From Salinibacter grassmerensis (lineage in GTDB: Bacteria > Bacteroidota > Rhodothermia > Rhodothermales > Salinibacteraceae), in the NCBI RefSeq assembly GCF_947077765.1, contig NZ_CAMTTF010000002.1, positions 682,001 to 746,000 on the forward strand: 64,000 bases of DNA. The letters run 5' to 3'. Both the position numbers and the translations under genes were made by a program. A model generated the notes under the pieces. That model had not been told where the DNA came from. It made no database searches and worked only from the letters and a program-made list of their open reading frames with translations. Below, piece by piece: positions 27,534 to 36,586 of this stretch. The first letter of the stretch is position 1. Each line of letters starts with the position of its first letter.

Positions 27534-30500
27534 CGGATGTCCCCCCCGATACGCCAACCGCGACGGTCGACGCTGCACTCCACGTCCGCCGCCTCGCTGT
27601 GCAACGGATGTACGGCCGGCCGTTCGGGCTCGACCTGGAGGGACTCGACTCGGGCGTCAATGTCATCGCGGGGCCGAACGGCTCCGGCAAGACCACCCTC
27701 GCACGGGCCATGGCGGTGCTCCTGTGGCCGGAGGCCCACGACGGGTGGGGGCGGCCCCTCCTCGAGGGGACGTTTCGCCTGAACGGCGAGCTGTGGCGGG
27801 GCGACGTGGAGGGAAGCCGTGTGCAGTACCAGAAGGGGGGTGCCCCGGCGAGCCCGCCGTCGATGCCGCCGCCCAGTCACCGGGATCGCTACCACGTGTC
27901 CCTGCACGATCTGCTCGCCGCGACCGAGGACTCGGAGCGGGCCCTGGCCGACGCCATCCTGCAGGAGGCCCAGGGCGGGTACGACGTGCCGGGCGCCGCC
28001 GGGACGCTTGGCTTTGGCGAGTACGCGAAGGGAGCGCTGAAGGAGACGCGCGCGGTCGAAGAGGCACGGGGGCGTGTGGAGGAGGCCCGGTCGCTGCACC
28101 GGGACCTGGAGCGCAAAGAGCGGTCGTTGCGGCGCCTCCGTCGCGAGCGGGACGAGGCCCGGGCGGCGGCCCGGCGACGAGAGGCCCTCGCGCAGGCCCT
28201 GGCGGTGGTGCAGGCGGAGCAGGAGCGCCGGGAGGCCGAACGGGCATTCAACGCGTTTCCGGAGGGCATGCAGGCCCTTCAAGGAGACGAGGCCGAGCGC
28301 CTCGAACGCCTCCGGGCCGACCGGGCGGACGCAGTCGAGAAACAGACGAACGCCACCGAGCAGCGGGCGGAGGCGGAGACGCGCATTGCCGAAAGCCGGC
28401 TGCCGGCGGAGGGACTCCCGGACGACGCCCTCGACACGCTCCGGACGGCCCTGCAGGAATGGGACGAGGCGCGGACGACCGTCGAGCAGGCGAAGCGCGA
28501 ACGAGCCCGGGCGGCAGAGACGGAGGCGGCGGAGTGGGAACGCCTGTCGGGGGACGACAAAGAGGCGGCCGCCCAGGTCGACGGGCCGGAGGTCGACGCG
28601 GTCCAGTCGCTGGCCGAGGCCCGCCTGGAGGTGCGGGGGCGCGAGGAGGCGCTCGGCGCCCTGGAGCGGCAGTTTGGGGAAGCCGACCCCGAGACCAACC
28701 CGGAGCAGATTCGCCGTGGCGTTGAGCAGCTTGCGGAGTGGCTGCGAGAGCCGGCATCGGCTCCCGCTGAGGCGGGACGAGGGTGGATTCTGCGCTATGT
28801 GGTCCTTGCAGGGGCCATCGCCGTGGTTGCGCTGGGCGCCGTGCTCGGACTTGGTGGGGCGCTCCTGGGCTGGATCGTGGCCGGGGCGGGCGTCGTCGTG
28901 GCCGTCTCTGCGTACCTCGCCACCCGCTCGGCCGGCCCTGCGCCGGAGACCCGCCGGCCGGATCTGGAGCAACGCTTCGAGCGGCTCGACCTGCCCACGC
29001 CCCCAAGCTGGTCGGTTGATGCGGTTCACGCCCACCTCGACTCGCTCCTTCAAGACTGGACGGACGCGCGGCTGGAGGCGGCAAAGGCGCAGGAGTGGAT
29101 GCGCCACGCCGACGAGGCGAGTACCATTGAGGATAAACAGGCGGAGTTGGAAGACCGCGAGGCCGAGCTCGTGGATCGGCTCCACGTAGACCCCGGCCTC
29201 GAGGCTCATTCGCTTCTTTGGTTCGTTCAGCGGCTGGGGGCCTGGCAGGAGGCGTGGACGAAGGTCACGGGGGCGGAGGAGAAGATTCGGGAGGCCGAGC
29301 GCCAGGCAGAGACGTGGCGGGACAAGGTGCAAGCGGTCGTTGAGCCGTACGAGGACGAAGACGTGGCGGACATCAGCGACGGCCAGGCGGCCCTGGAGCA
29401 ACTTCGAGAGGACCAACGGGCCCTCGAGGCGGCCCATACCGACCGAGAAAACGCGCAGCAACGCCTCGACCAGGCGACGGCACAGGTTGAACGGATCGAC
29501 GACGAGATCGAGACGCTGTTTGATCGGCTCGGGCTGGACGAGGGGAGCGACGAGACGGTTGGGGAGTGGTGCGCTCAGTTCGACGAGTACGAGGCCGCCG
29601 ACGAGGCCCTGAGCCGGGCCGAGCGGTCCGTTGAGCTCGAGCGTGAGCGCCTCCACGAACTAGAGGGCTTCGAGGAATCAATGCTCGGGGCGACGGCCGA
29701 TGAGCTGGAGCGGCGGAAGGACGAGGCGGACCGGCAGGCCGAGCAGGTTGACGACCTCTCCGACCAGATCAGCCGTATTCAACAGCAGGTCGAGGATGCG
29801 AAGACGGACCATGACCTTGAAGAGGCGCTCGCGGAGCACCAGTCGGCCCGCCAGGTGCTGCGGCGTCGGGGCCGTCGGGATCTGCGGCGGGTCGTCGGGC
29901 AGGCCCTGGCGGACGTCGTCCACGAACGCACCCGAAATCAGGACCTGCCGGCCGTCTTTTCCCGCGCCGACGAGCTCTTCCGGCAAATCACGAGCGACCG
30001 CTACCGCCTGGACCTGGACCGGGCGCAGAGCACGTTCCGCGTGGTGACGGACGCCGGGCGTGGGCTTGCGCTCCAGGAACTGTCGGGGGGCACCAAGGTC
30101 CAGCTTCTGCTCGCCGTCCGGATGGCCTTCGTCGAGACCCAAGAGCAGGGCATCCGGCCGCCCCTGGTGCTCGACGAGGCCCTGGCCAACAGCGACGACG
30201 GGAAGGCCGCCGCCATTATCGAGGCCGTCCACACGATCGCCGCCGAGGGGCGGCAGGTGTTCTACCTGACGGCACAGTCCGACGAGGTCGCAAAGTGGCG
30301 ACGGCAGCTCGACGAAACCAAGACGGCACTTTCGATCCACACGCTGTCCGGGGCCGACGGGGGCGGCGCTGCGGTTAGGGACGTGAGTGGGGACGGTGCC
30401 CTCCGGCCGGGCCGGTCCACGTCGTCGGCGCTCCCGCCCCCCGACGAGCGCAGCCACGAGGCCCTTGAGCGTCACCTCGACGTCCCGGCCTGGCCCCCCC

Positions 30501-31102
30501 GGAATGACGTTGCGGAGCTGCACCTGTGGCACCTGACCGACGATGTGGATCTGCTGTGCCGTGCTGTGGACGCCTCCTATCGGCGGTGGGGACAGCTCGC
30601 CGGCCTCGCCGAGCGGGACGCCCTTTCGCTCATCGATCTGGATCCGGCACACTACCGGCGTCTAGAGGCGCTGGCCTGCGCGGTAGAGCACTGGGCCGCC
30701 GCGTGGCGCGTGGGACGCGGGACCCCCGTGGGGCGGCCCGCCCTGGAGGCGACGGACGCGGTGTCCGACACCTTCATCGACGAGGTCACCGTGCTGGCGG
30801 AGCGCGTCGGCGGGGAGGCCGCACGTATTCTCGACGGGTTGAGAAATGGTGCGGTCAAGCGCTTTCGCTCCGGCAAGGTGGACGAGCTGGAGGCCTATTT
30901 CCGGGCGGAGGGCCACCTGACGTCGGAGACGCAGCTGCCCCCGGAAGCATGGTGGCGCCGGGCCCTGGAGGCGGTGAGCGAAGACCTGGAGGCCGGTCGC
31001 ATCCAGCGGGACGAGGTCGAGGCCGTGCTCCGTCGAATCTGTGATCGTGCGCCGACCCTCGAGGATGGGCCGCCTACGGAAACGAAAGGCGGGTCGAACT
31101 GA
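27530..31102 (+). CDS. SMC-like AAA ATPase (SbcC/YhaN type)
   Basis: The 1190-residue partner of the nuclease has Walker A GPNGSGKTT near residue 50, long heptad-rich coiled coils (about 180-400 and 500-830), signature ELSGGTKVQLLLAVRMA near 852 and Walker B PLVLDEALANSDD near 885. Two adjacent hydrophobic helices (about 421-465; VVLAGAIAVVALGAVLGLG, then WIVAGAGVVVAVSAYLA) sit at the coil tip, where SbcC and Rad50 carry a zinc hook. This is as in YhaN-type proteins, and no CxxC hook is present. A further 220 residues or so after the ATPase domain form a helical extension I do not recognise. The start overlaps the nuclease stop by 4 bp. Confidence 0.85.
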   Translation: MTDVPPDTPTATVDAALHVRRLAVQRMYGRPFGLDLEGLDSGVNVIAGPNGSGKTTLARAMAVLLWPEAHDGWGRPLLEGTFRLNGELWRGDVEGSRVQYQKGGAPASPPSMPPPSHRDRYHVSLHDLLAATEDSERALADAILQEAQGGYDVPGAAGTLGFGEYAKGALKETRAVEEARGRVEEARSLHRDLERKERSLRRLRRERDEARAAARRREALAQALAVVQAEQERREAERAFNAFPEGMQALQGDEAERLERLRADRADAVEKQTNATEQRAEAETRIAESRLPAEGLPDDALDTLRTALQEWDEARTTVEQAKRERARAAETEAAEWERLSGDDKEAAAQVDGPEVDAVQSLAEARLEVRGREEALGALERQFGEADPETNPEQIRRGVEQLAEWLREPASAPAEAGRGWILRYVVLAGAIAVVALGAVLGLGGALLGWIVAGAGVVVAVSAYLATRSAGPAPETRRPDLEQRFERLDLPTPPSWSVDAVHAHLDSLLQDWTDARLEAAKAQEWMRHADEASTIEDKQAELEDREAELVDRLHVDPGLEAHSLLWFVQRLGAWQEAWTKVTGAEEKIREAERQAETWRDKVQAVVEPYEDEDVADISDGQAALEQLREDQRALEAAHTDRENAQQRLDQATAQVERIDDEIETLFDRLGLDEGSDETVGEWCAQFDEYEAADEALSRAERSVELERERLHELEGFEESMLGATADELERRKDEADRQAEQVDDLSDQISRIQQQVEDAKTDHDLEEALAEHQSARQVLRRRGRRDLRRVVGQALADVVHERTRNQDLPAVFSRADELFRQITSDRYRLDLDRAQSTFRVVTDAGRGLALQELSGGTKVQLLLAVRMAFVETQEQGIRPPLVLDEALANSDDGKAAAIIEAVHTIAAEGRQVFYLTAQSDEVAKWRRQLDETKTALSIHTLSGADGGGAAVRDVSGDGALRPGRSTSSALPPPDERSHEALERHLDVPAWPPRNDVAELHLWHLTDDVDLLCRAVDASYRRWGQLAGLAERDALSLIDLDPAHYRRLEALACAVEHWAAAWRVGRGTPVGRPALEATDAVSDTFIDEVTVLAERVGGEAARILDGLRNGAVKRFRSGKVDELEAYFRAEGHLTSETQLPPEAWWRRALEAVSEDLEAGRIQRDEVEAVLRRICDRAPTLEDGPPTETKGGSN

Positions 31103-31146
31103 CGACGTCCCCTGCATTCTCTCACGCTAAATGTACACGTATCTCG

Positions 31147-32259
31147 ATGAATGACTCGACGTTCTCTGTCTCTTTGCTCCGTGGAACGACGGCGTTTCGC
31201 AGAGGCTTGCTCATGCTGGGCGTTCTGGCCGCGGCCGTCCTGCCTGCGGCGAGCATTGCGCAGGACGCCCCGCAGCCGGTCACCCCCCTGGACGGCACCC
31301 TCGAACGCGTAACGGTGCACGGGGCGAGCCTTGAGGGCAATCTGGTGGGGGACAGCCCCGATCGCCCGGTGTCGGTGTACCTGCCGCCGAGCTACGATAC
31401 GTCGCCGGAGCGACAATACCCGGTGGTGTACGTGCTCCACGGCTTCACGAATTCCGACCGGGGCTGGTTTGGGTGGGAGGAGCACTTTGTAAACGTGCCC
31501 GCGGCGCTGGAGCGGGGCATGCAGGCCGGCACGGCGCGCGAAATGATTCTGGTCGTGCCCAACGCCTTTACGGCCTACGAGGGCAGCATGTACTCCAGCT
31601 CCGCCACGACGGGGGATTGGGAGACGTTCGTCGCGGAGGAGCTCGTCGACTACGTGGACCAGAACTATCGAACCCTCCCGGACCGAGACAGCCGGGGACT
31701 GGCCGGCCACTCGATGGGCGGGTACGGGACCCTCCGGATCGGGATGAAGCGGCCGGACGTGTTTTCGAGCCTATACGCCATGAGCCCGTGTTGCCTGCAG
31801 GCGCGCCTGGAGCCGGACAGTGCCGTCGTGGCCAAGGCCCGGGCCATCACGCACCCCGATCAGGTGCCGGAGGCCGACTTCCTGACGAAGATTGTCCTGG
31901 CATGGGCGGCGGCCTGGTCGCCGGACCCCAAAGACCCGCCCCTCTACCTCGACCTGCCGAGGGAGGACGGAGCCCTGCGGCCGGATGTGGTGGCCGAGTG
32001 GGCCGCCAACGCGCCCCTCGCGCTGATGCACCAGCACGTCCCGGAGCTGCGGCGGCTCACGGCCATCGGCCTAGATGCGGGCGCACAGGATCAGCCCATC
32101 GCCTCAAATACCCAGGCGTTTGCGGAGGGACTCGCGGAGTACGGCGTCGACCACACCGTCGAGATTTACGATCCGGGGACGCACGTCAGCCGGATCGACG
32201 CGCGGGTGGAGAACCACGCCCTTCCGTTTTTCTCGGATCGGCTCGCCTTTTCGGAGTAG
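31147..32259 (+). CDS. Secreted alpha/beta-hydrolase esterase (esterase D/antigen 85-like)
   Basis: The 370-residue protein has an N-terminal signal sequence (GLLMLGVLAAAVLPAASIAQ), so it is exported. The catalytic domain matches the putative-esterase family: entry strand YPVVYVLHGFTNS, nucleophile elbow GHSMGG with a flanking GLAGHSMGGYGTLRIG, and a C-terminal His in YDPGTHVSRI. Members hydrolyse short-chain esters or S-formylglutathione. The export signal argues against the latter. It starts 44 bp after the ATPase gene and may share its transcript, though no functional link is evident. Confidence 0.82.
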   Translation: MNDSTFSVSLLRGTTAFRRGLLMLGVLAAAVLPAASIAQDAPQPVTPLDGTLERVTVHGASLEGNLVGDSPDRPVSVYLPPSYDTSPERQYPVVYVLHGFTNSDRGWFGWEEHFVNVPAALERGMQAGTAREMILVVPNAFTAYEGSMYSSSATTGDWETFVAEELVDYVDQNYRTLPDRDSRGLAGHSMGGYGTLRIGMKRPDVFSSLYAMSPCCLQARLEPDSAVVAKARAITHPDQVPEADFLTKIVLAWAAAWSPDPKDPPLYLDLPREDGALRPDVVAEWAANAPLALMHQHVPELRRLTAIGLDAGAQDQPIASNTQAFAEGLAEYGVDHTVEIYDPGTHVSRIDARVENHALPFFSDRLAFSE

Positions 32260-32445
32260 CCCGTCCAGTCGATCGTCGGGAGTTCTGAATGGGTGTGTCT
32301 TTGGGGGGCGTCCCCGAAGAGTCCGGGCGCGCATCTCAGGGTGCCGTTCGCACTGCAGGCCGCCCTTGACGGTCGGGAGAACGTTCCGATTGTGTCTCTA
32401 GGGGCCAGAGAAGAGTGTCGTTGGTAGCGTATTTGAAAAATAAGG

Positions 32446-32787
32446 ATGGCCCTTGCCGTTCACGTTCCGGGTGCCCCTGCTCGCATGGACCTCGCCGACC
32501 GACTCTCGATCCTTCAGGCCCGGGCCGATGGGCAGCATGCCGCCCTCGATTGCCAGAAAGAGACCGAAACCACGCTCCTCCTTTCCTTTTTCGACGCGCT
32601 CGGCCGGTTTTGCCCGGTGGTGCAGAACGTCCTGGACGAATTGATCGGAGAGGCCGAAGACGGGAGGGAGCCCCCCGCGGCCCGAGAGGAATCGCCGGCG
32701 CCACCGGACGGGACGGACGCGAATGAACGAAGGACATCCGGGGTCTTCGAGAAGGATATTGTGAAACGCGCCTTTGACGACCGTTAG
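32446..32787 (+). CDS. Hypothetical small acidic protein
   Basis: A 113-codon frame starts with an ATG preceded by AAAAATAAGG; an alternative start is 32485. The product has a helical first half (LADRLSILQARADGQHAALD, then LLSFFDALGRFCPVVQNVLDELIG) and an acidic Pro/Glu-rich tail. This composition matches real proteins of this genome better than the opposing frame on the minus strand. I do not recognise the family. The adjacent genes give no clue to function. Confidence 0.4.
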   Translation: MALAVHVPGAPARMDLADRLSILQARADGQHAALDCQKETETTLLLSFFDALGRFCPVVQNVLDELIGEAEDGREPPAAREESPAPPDGTDANERRTSGVFEKDIVKRAFDDR

Positions 32788-32923
32788 GGGCCGGATCACG
32801 GTCCGAGACGGACCGAGGCGCGGCCGGCGAGGAAACAGCCCTCTCTGTATGGGCGTCCGAGGCCTTCCATTATGACAAACACTGGAAGGAGACGCTACTC
32901 GAACGAATCAGACCCTGCCCCGA

Positions 32924-33775
32924 ATGATCGACTCGGACGTTAGTGTTCTTGGCTGCGGCTGGCTCGGCCGGCCGTTGGCCCAGCACCTCGTGGCCCAGGA
33001 TGTGCGTGTACGCGGCTCGACCACCACTTCCGAGAAAGTCGACGCCCTGCGTGACGACGGCGTTGAGCCGTATCTCCTGACCCTCACCCCGGACCTCACC
33101 GGTGAAGACACGTCGGCGTTTTTTGAGTCCCCAATCCTTGTTCTCAACGTCCCCCCGTCCCGGACGGCCGACGACGCGGAAGCGTACTATCGTCGCCAGA
33201 TCGATGCGGTGCGCGAGGCGGCCGCCGACGGGGCGGTCGAGTGGATCCTCTTTGCGAGTTCGACTGGGGTGTACCCGAACGTAGAACGGACGGTCACGGA
33301 GGCGGATCAGCCGCCGGGTCGGCCGGACGCGCTGCCGGGGGGACGGCGTTCGACGGGGCGCGCCGTGCTGGCCGCCGAGGAGAGCCTGATGAACGACCCG
33401 GCGTTCGCCACCACGATCGTGCGGTTCGGGGGGCTCTACGGGGGCGATCGGCACCCGGGGCGCTTTCTCGCAGGGCGGTCCGGTATCGGGCGGCCGGAGG
33501 CCCCGGTAAACCTGATCCACCAGGACGACTGCGTGGCCCTGCTCGCGACCCTCCTCGACCAGGACGTCCGGGGCGAGGTCTTCAACGCCTGTGCGGACGC
33601 CCACCCGACCCGCCAGGTCATCTATACCCGTGCGGCAGAAGCGCTTGGCCTTGAGCCCCCGACCTTCGACGAGTCGGACTCCACCACCGGAAAGCGCGTC
33701 GACAACCAGAAGGTCAAGGATCGGTGCGACTATCAGTTTCGTCACCCGGACCCCTTGGCCGATCTGGAGGCGTAG
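32924..33775 (+). CDS. NAD(P)-binding epimerase/dehydratase-like protein (YeeZ type)
   Basis: The 283-residue extended-SDR-like protein has an N-terminal Rossmann strand, SVLGCGWLGRPLAQHL, a variant glycine motif typical of YeeZ/NAD-dependent epimerase relatives. The catalytic Ser/Thr region is ILFASSTGVYP, and the substrate-side motif NLIHQDDCVALLATLL is typical of the family. The canonical YxxxK appears altered (TGRAVLAAEE), so catalytic activity is uncertain. The substrate is unknown. It is followed by egtD after about 170 bp in the same direction. Confidence 0.72.
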   Translation: MIDSDVSVLGCGWLGRPLAQHLVAQDVRVRGSTTTSEKVDALRDDGVEPYLLTLTPDLTGEDTSAFFESPILVLNVPPSRTADDAEAYYRRQIDAVREAAADGAVEWILFASSTGVYPNVERTVTEADQPPGRPDALPGGRRSTGRAVLAAEESLMNDPAFATTIVRFGGLYGGDRHPGRFLAGRSGIGRPEAPVNLIHQDDCVALLATLLDQDVRGEVFNACADAHPTRQVIYTRAAEALGLEPPTFDESDSTTGKRVDNQKVKDRCDYQFRHPDPLADLEA

Positions 33776-33948
33776 ATCGGGGGCCAATGTGCCGCCTGTA
33801 ACGATTCCACCACGCCTTCGGGCACAACCGTGCGAAGTTGATTTCGAGGCGGGGGCCCTGTTGTTTAAAGCTGATCTCAAAATCCCGGCAGAACGCCTTT
33901 TCGAGCCGGGCTGTCATCTTTTCTTCTCGCCACCGACACCCCAGGTGT

Positions 33949-34935
33949 ATGCCTACCTCAACCAGCATCCACCCCATCCTCGACCAGGCGCCCGCCACCG
34001 AGTCATTCCGGAAGGCGACCCTGCACGGACTCCGAAAAGACCAGAAGCACATTCCTGCCAAGTTCCTCTACGACGAGCGAGGGTCGAAGCTCTTCGATAA
34101 GATCTGCGAGCTCGACGAGTACTATCCCACCCGCACGGAGATTGGGATCATGCGGGACCACGTGTCTGCCATGGCCGAGGCCATCGGGCCGGCGGCGCAC
34201 CTCGTGGAGTACGGCAGCGGTAGCAGCCTGAAGACCCGCATCCTGCTGGAGCAGATGGGGGAGGACCTAGCGGCGTACGTACCGGTCGATATCTCGAAGA
34301 GCCACCTCCTCGAAAGTGCCGAGGCGCTCGCCGAAGACTACCCGGGAATCCCCATTCAGCCGGTGTGCGCGGACTACACGACCTCCTTCGAGCTTCCCGA
34401 GCCGCCGCGGTCGGCGCGTCGGACCGTGGGCTACTACCCGGGCTCCACGATCGGAAACTTTCCCCGGGATCAGGCCCGCGCATTTCTCGAACAGATCGCC
34501 GACACGGTCGGGCCCGAGGGCGGGCTGCTGATTGGCGTGGACCTGAAGAAGGACGTGGATGTGATGACGGCCGCCTACGACGACGCCGAGGGGGTGACGG
34601 CGGCCTTCAGCAAGAATCTGCTCCGCCGCATGAACCGGGAACTGGACGCCACCTTCGACCTGGATGCCTTCGAGCACCAGGTCCTCTGGAATGAGGAGCG
34701 CGGCTGTGTTGAGAGCCACCTCCGAAGCACAACTGCGCAGTCCGTAACCGTGGCCGACGAGTCGTTCACGTTCGACGAGGGTGAGACCATCCACACTGAA
34801 GACTCGCACAAGTACACGCTCGACGGCTTTGCGAGCCTTGCGGCCGAGACTGGGTTCGAAGTCGAGACGGTGTGGACGGACGACCGCTCGTACTTCAGTG
34901 TGCAGTACTGCACCACCCGCTCCGGCTCGGCGTGA
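33949..34935 (+). CDS. egtD: L-histidine N-alpha-methyltransferase
   Basis: The 328-residue SAM-dependent enzyme trimethylates histidine to hercynine, the first step of ergothioneine synthesis. Family hallmarks are KFLYDERGSKLFDKICELDEYYPTRTE (positions about 30-57), the SAM loop LVEYGSGSSLKTRILL, PVDISKSHLLESA, the FPGSTIGNF equivalent YYPGSTIGNF, and the C-terminal SHKYTLDGFASLAAETGF. I start at the ATG at 33949, since upstream codons are not family-like. The sulfoxide synthase EgtB is not in the window, so the pathway must be completed elsewhere. Ergothioneine would help against oxidative and light stress. Confidence 0.92.
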   Translation: MPTSTSIHPILDQAPATESFRKATLHGLRKDQKHIPAKFLYDERGSKLFDKICELDEYYPTRTEIGIMRDHVSAMAEAIGPAAHLVEYGSGSSLKTRILLEQMGEDLAAYVPVDISKSHLLESAEALAEDYPGIPIQPVCADYTTSFELPEPPRSARRTVGYYPGSTIGNFPRDQARAFLEQIADTVGPEGGLLIGVDLKKDVDVMTAAYDDAEGVTAAFSKNLLRRMNRELDATFDLDAFEHQVLWNEERGCVESHLRSTTAQSVTVADESFTFDEGETIHTEDSHKYTLDGFASLAAETGFEVETVWTDDRSYFSVQYCTTRSGSA

Positions 34936-35048
34936 ATTTACGGGGCATCGGGGGGGCGTTGCCTTCGGGAACGGAACGAGTGGGCGGTGCGGCTCATCCG
35001 TATGGGCCCGGTCTGCCGCACTTCTGTTCACTCATCTCTCCGCCCGCC

Positions 35049-35729
35049 ATGGCCCACGCATTTTTTCTAGGCGTCGACGTCACCCCCGCCGACGGGGACG
35101 GCGCCCCGGACGTTACCCACGCGCTGTTTGAGAAGTCGAAAGAGGACTCCGACGAGCCGGCAGCCTATCGGCTCAACCACATCCGTCACCACGCCGATGT
35201 GGAGTCGGCCGATGACCTTGCCGACCGCCTCCAGGGACTCGTGGCCGACCAGCCCTACATCGGCCGTACGAGTCTGATTGTTAACCGGGGGCCCGACTTC
35301 GGTGCGGCACTCGTGGAAGCCCTCGAAGACCGGGGACTCGATCCCGTCGCCGCGACCCTCACGGACGACGGCGGTGTGGCGGACGGGGCCCCCGATGAGA
35401 TCGGGGTCCATCTCAAAGGCGGAGATGTCCTGCGTCGATTTGTGAACCTTCACCGCGAAGGGCGGCTCCACCTCGAGAATCATGCCACTGAGGCGGCGTC
35501 CCGGCTGGCCCGAGACGTGCAGTCCCTGTCCGAGCGGCTCGACGAGATCGACGGCGACATGGAGGCGCTCGGCGAGACGCAGACCGACGGCCTGTCGTTT
35601 GACCCAGGGGCCACGCACATCACGAGTGCTGTCCTTGCGGTGTGGCTCGGGTCGGAGCGGTCGTTCGATCCGTCCCAGCGCTTAAAAACCTCCCCCCAAA
35701 CGGATGCCTCGTCGGACGCTGGGGCCTAG
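35049..35729 (+). CDS. Hypothetical acidic protein
   Basis: The 226-residue product starts at the ATG at 35049 (MAHAFFLGVDVTPADG). Features resemble an RNase H-like fold in outline: an initial strand with Asp (FFLGVDVTP), a second strand with Asp/Asn (TSLIVNRGPDFGAALVEALE) and a later acidic helix region. A heptad-like segment (ARDVQSLSERLDEIDGDMEAL) follows. I cannot assign a family, and catalytic residues are not certain. It lies between egtD (113 bp upstream) and the pyrophosphatase (105 bp downstream) in the same direction. Confidence 0.65.
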   Translation: MAHAFFLGVDVTPADGDGAPDVTHALFEKSKEDSDEPAAYRLNHIRHHADVESADDLADRLQGLVADQPYIGRTSLIVNRGPDFGAALVEALEDRGLDPVAATLTDDGGVADGAPDEIGVHLKGGDVLRRFVNLHREGRLHLENHATEAASRLARDVQSLSERLDEIDGDMEALGETQTDGLSFDPGATHITSAVLAVWLGSERSFDPSQRLKTSPQTDASSDAGA

Positions 35730-35834
35730 CACGAACCTCCATCCAGGCGTACAACTGGGAGGTTGTGCGTGCCCCCAATTCGCTTCCGCAGGAATCCTGT
35801 CCATCCACTTCCGTCCACTGCCCGTCTATCGCCC

Positions 35835-36380
35835 ATGAGTCATCCCTGGCACGACATTTCTGTGGGGGAAGAAGCCCCCGACATGTTCAGTTGCATCATC
35901 GAAATCCCGCAGGGCTGCAAGGTCAAGTACGAACTGGACAAAGAGAGCGGGCTGCTTCGGGTGGACCGGATGCTCCACTCCTCGGTCGTCTATCCGGCCA
36001 ACTACGGCTTCATCCCGCGCACCTACGCGGACGACGGAGACCCGCTCGACATGCTCGTGCTGGCACAGGAGAGCGTCGACCCGCTCAGCATCCTGCGTGC
36101 CCGTCCCATCGGGCTCATGAACATGCTCGATGACGACGAGGAGGACGCGAAGATCATCTGCATCCACCTGGACGACCCGGCCTTCAACGACTACTGGCAC
36201 ATCAAGGAGCTTCCCGACCATCGCCTGCGGGAGCTGCGCCGGTTCTTTCAGGACTACAAGGCCCTGGAGGACAAGACCGTGCAGGTAAAAGACTTCTTCG
36301 GGCCGGATCGGGCCAAAGGAGTGATCGACGGGGCGCTCAAACGATACGAGGACGAGATCGCCCCGAAGCGGAAAGAGTAA
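35835..36380 (+). CDS. ppa: Family I inorganic pyrophosphatase
   Basis: The 181-residue soluble enzyme hydrolyses pyrophosphate to phosphate and so pulls biosynthetic reactions forward. It has the family I signature [10 protein letters not shown] with the metal-binding aspartates, the substrate region [15 protein letters not shown], an early [15 protein letters not shown] block and a late basic/aromatic stretch ([15 protein letters not shown]). Length is standard for bacterial family I enzymes. I start at the ATG at 35835, since codons from 35763 are not family-like. It converges with the sensor kinase gene downstream. Confidence 0.95.
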   Translation: MSHPWHDISVGEEAPDMFSCIIEIPQGCKVKYELDKESGLLRVDRMLHSSVVYPANYGFIPRTYADDGDPLDMLVLAQESVDPLSILRARPIGLMNMLDDDEEDAKIICIHLDDPAFNDYWHIKELPDHRLRELRRFFQDYKALEDKTVQVKDFFGPDRAKGVIDGALKRYEDEIAPKRKE

Positions 36381-36399
36381 TCCGCAAACGTTCGCGCGA

Positions 36400-36446
36400 G
36401 TCTGCAGGGCGCAAGGCCCTGTAAACATCGTCTGGCTGTGAGACGA
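36400..36446 (+). terminator. Possible terminator hairpins after ppa
   Basis: Two small inverted repeats follow the ppa stop: CAGGGC/GCCCTG near 36400-36420 and ATCGTCT/AGACGAT at about 36426-36446. There is no clear T-run, so termination is uncertain. Confidence 0.3.
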
Positions 36447-36586
36447 TGCGGGCTGGTCCTTTCTGATCCCGGTGGCGTCGGGGGGAGGGGGGGGCTGTTC
36501 AGGAGGCCCCTCAACGACGGCCGCATCGGCCTGCACTGTGGGGGCGACACGACCGGCGCGCCTCGTTTAGCGTGCTCAAGGGGGCA

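Noticed and set aside
32398-32799. A 133-codon minus-strand frame opposing the small acidic protein
   Set aside because: Its composition is less like this proteome than the plus-strand frame, and neither has a recognised domain.
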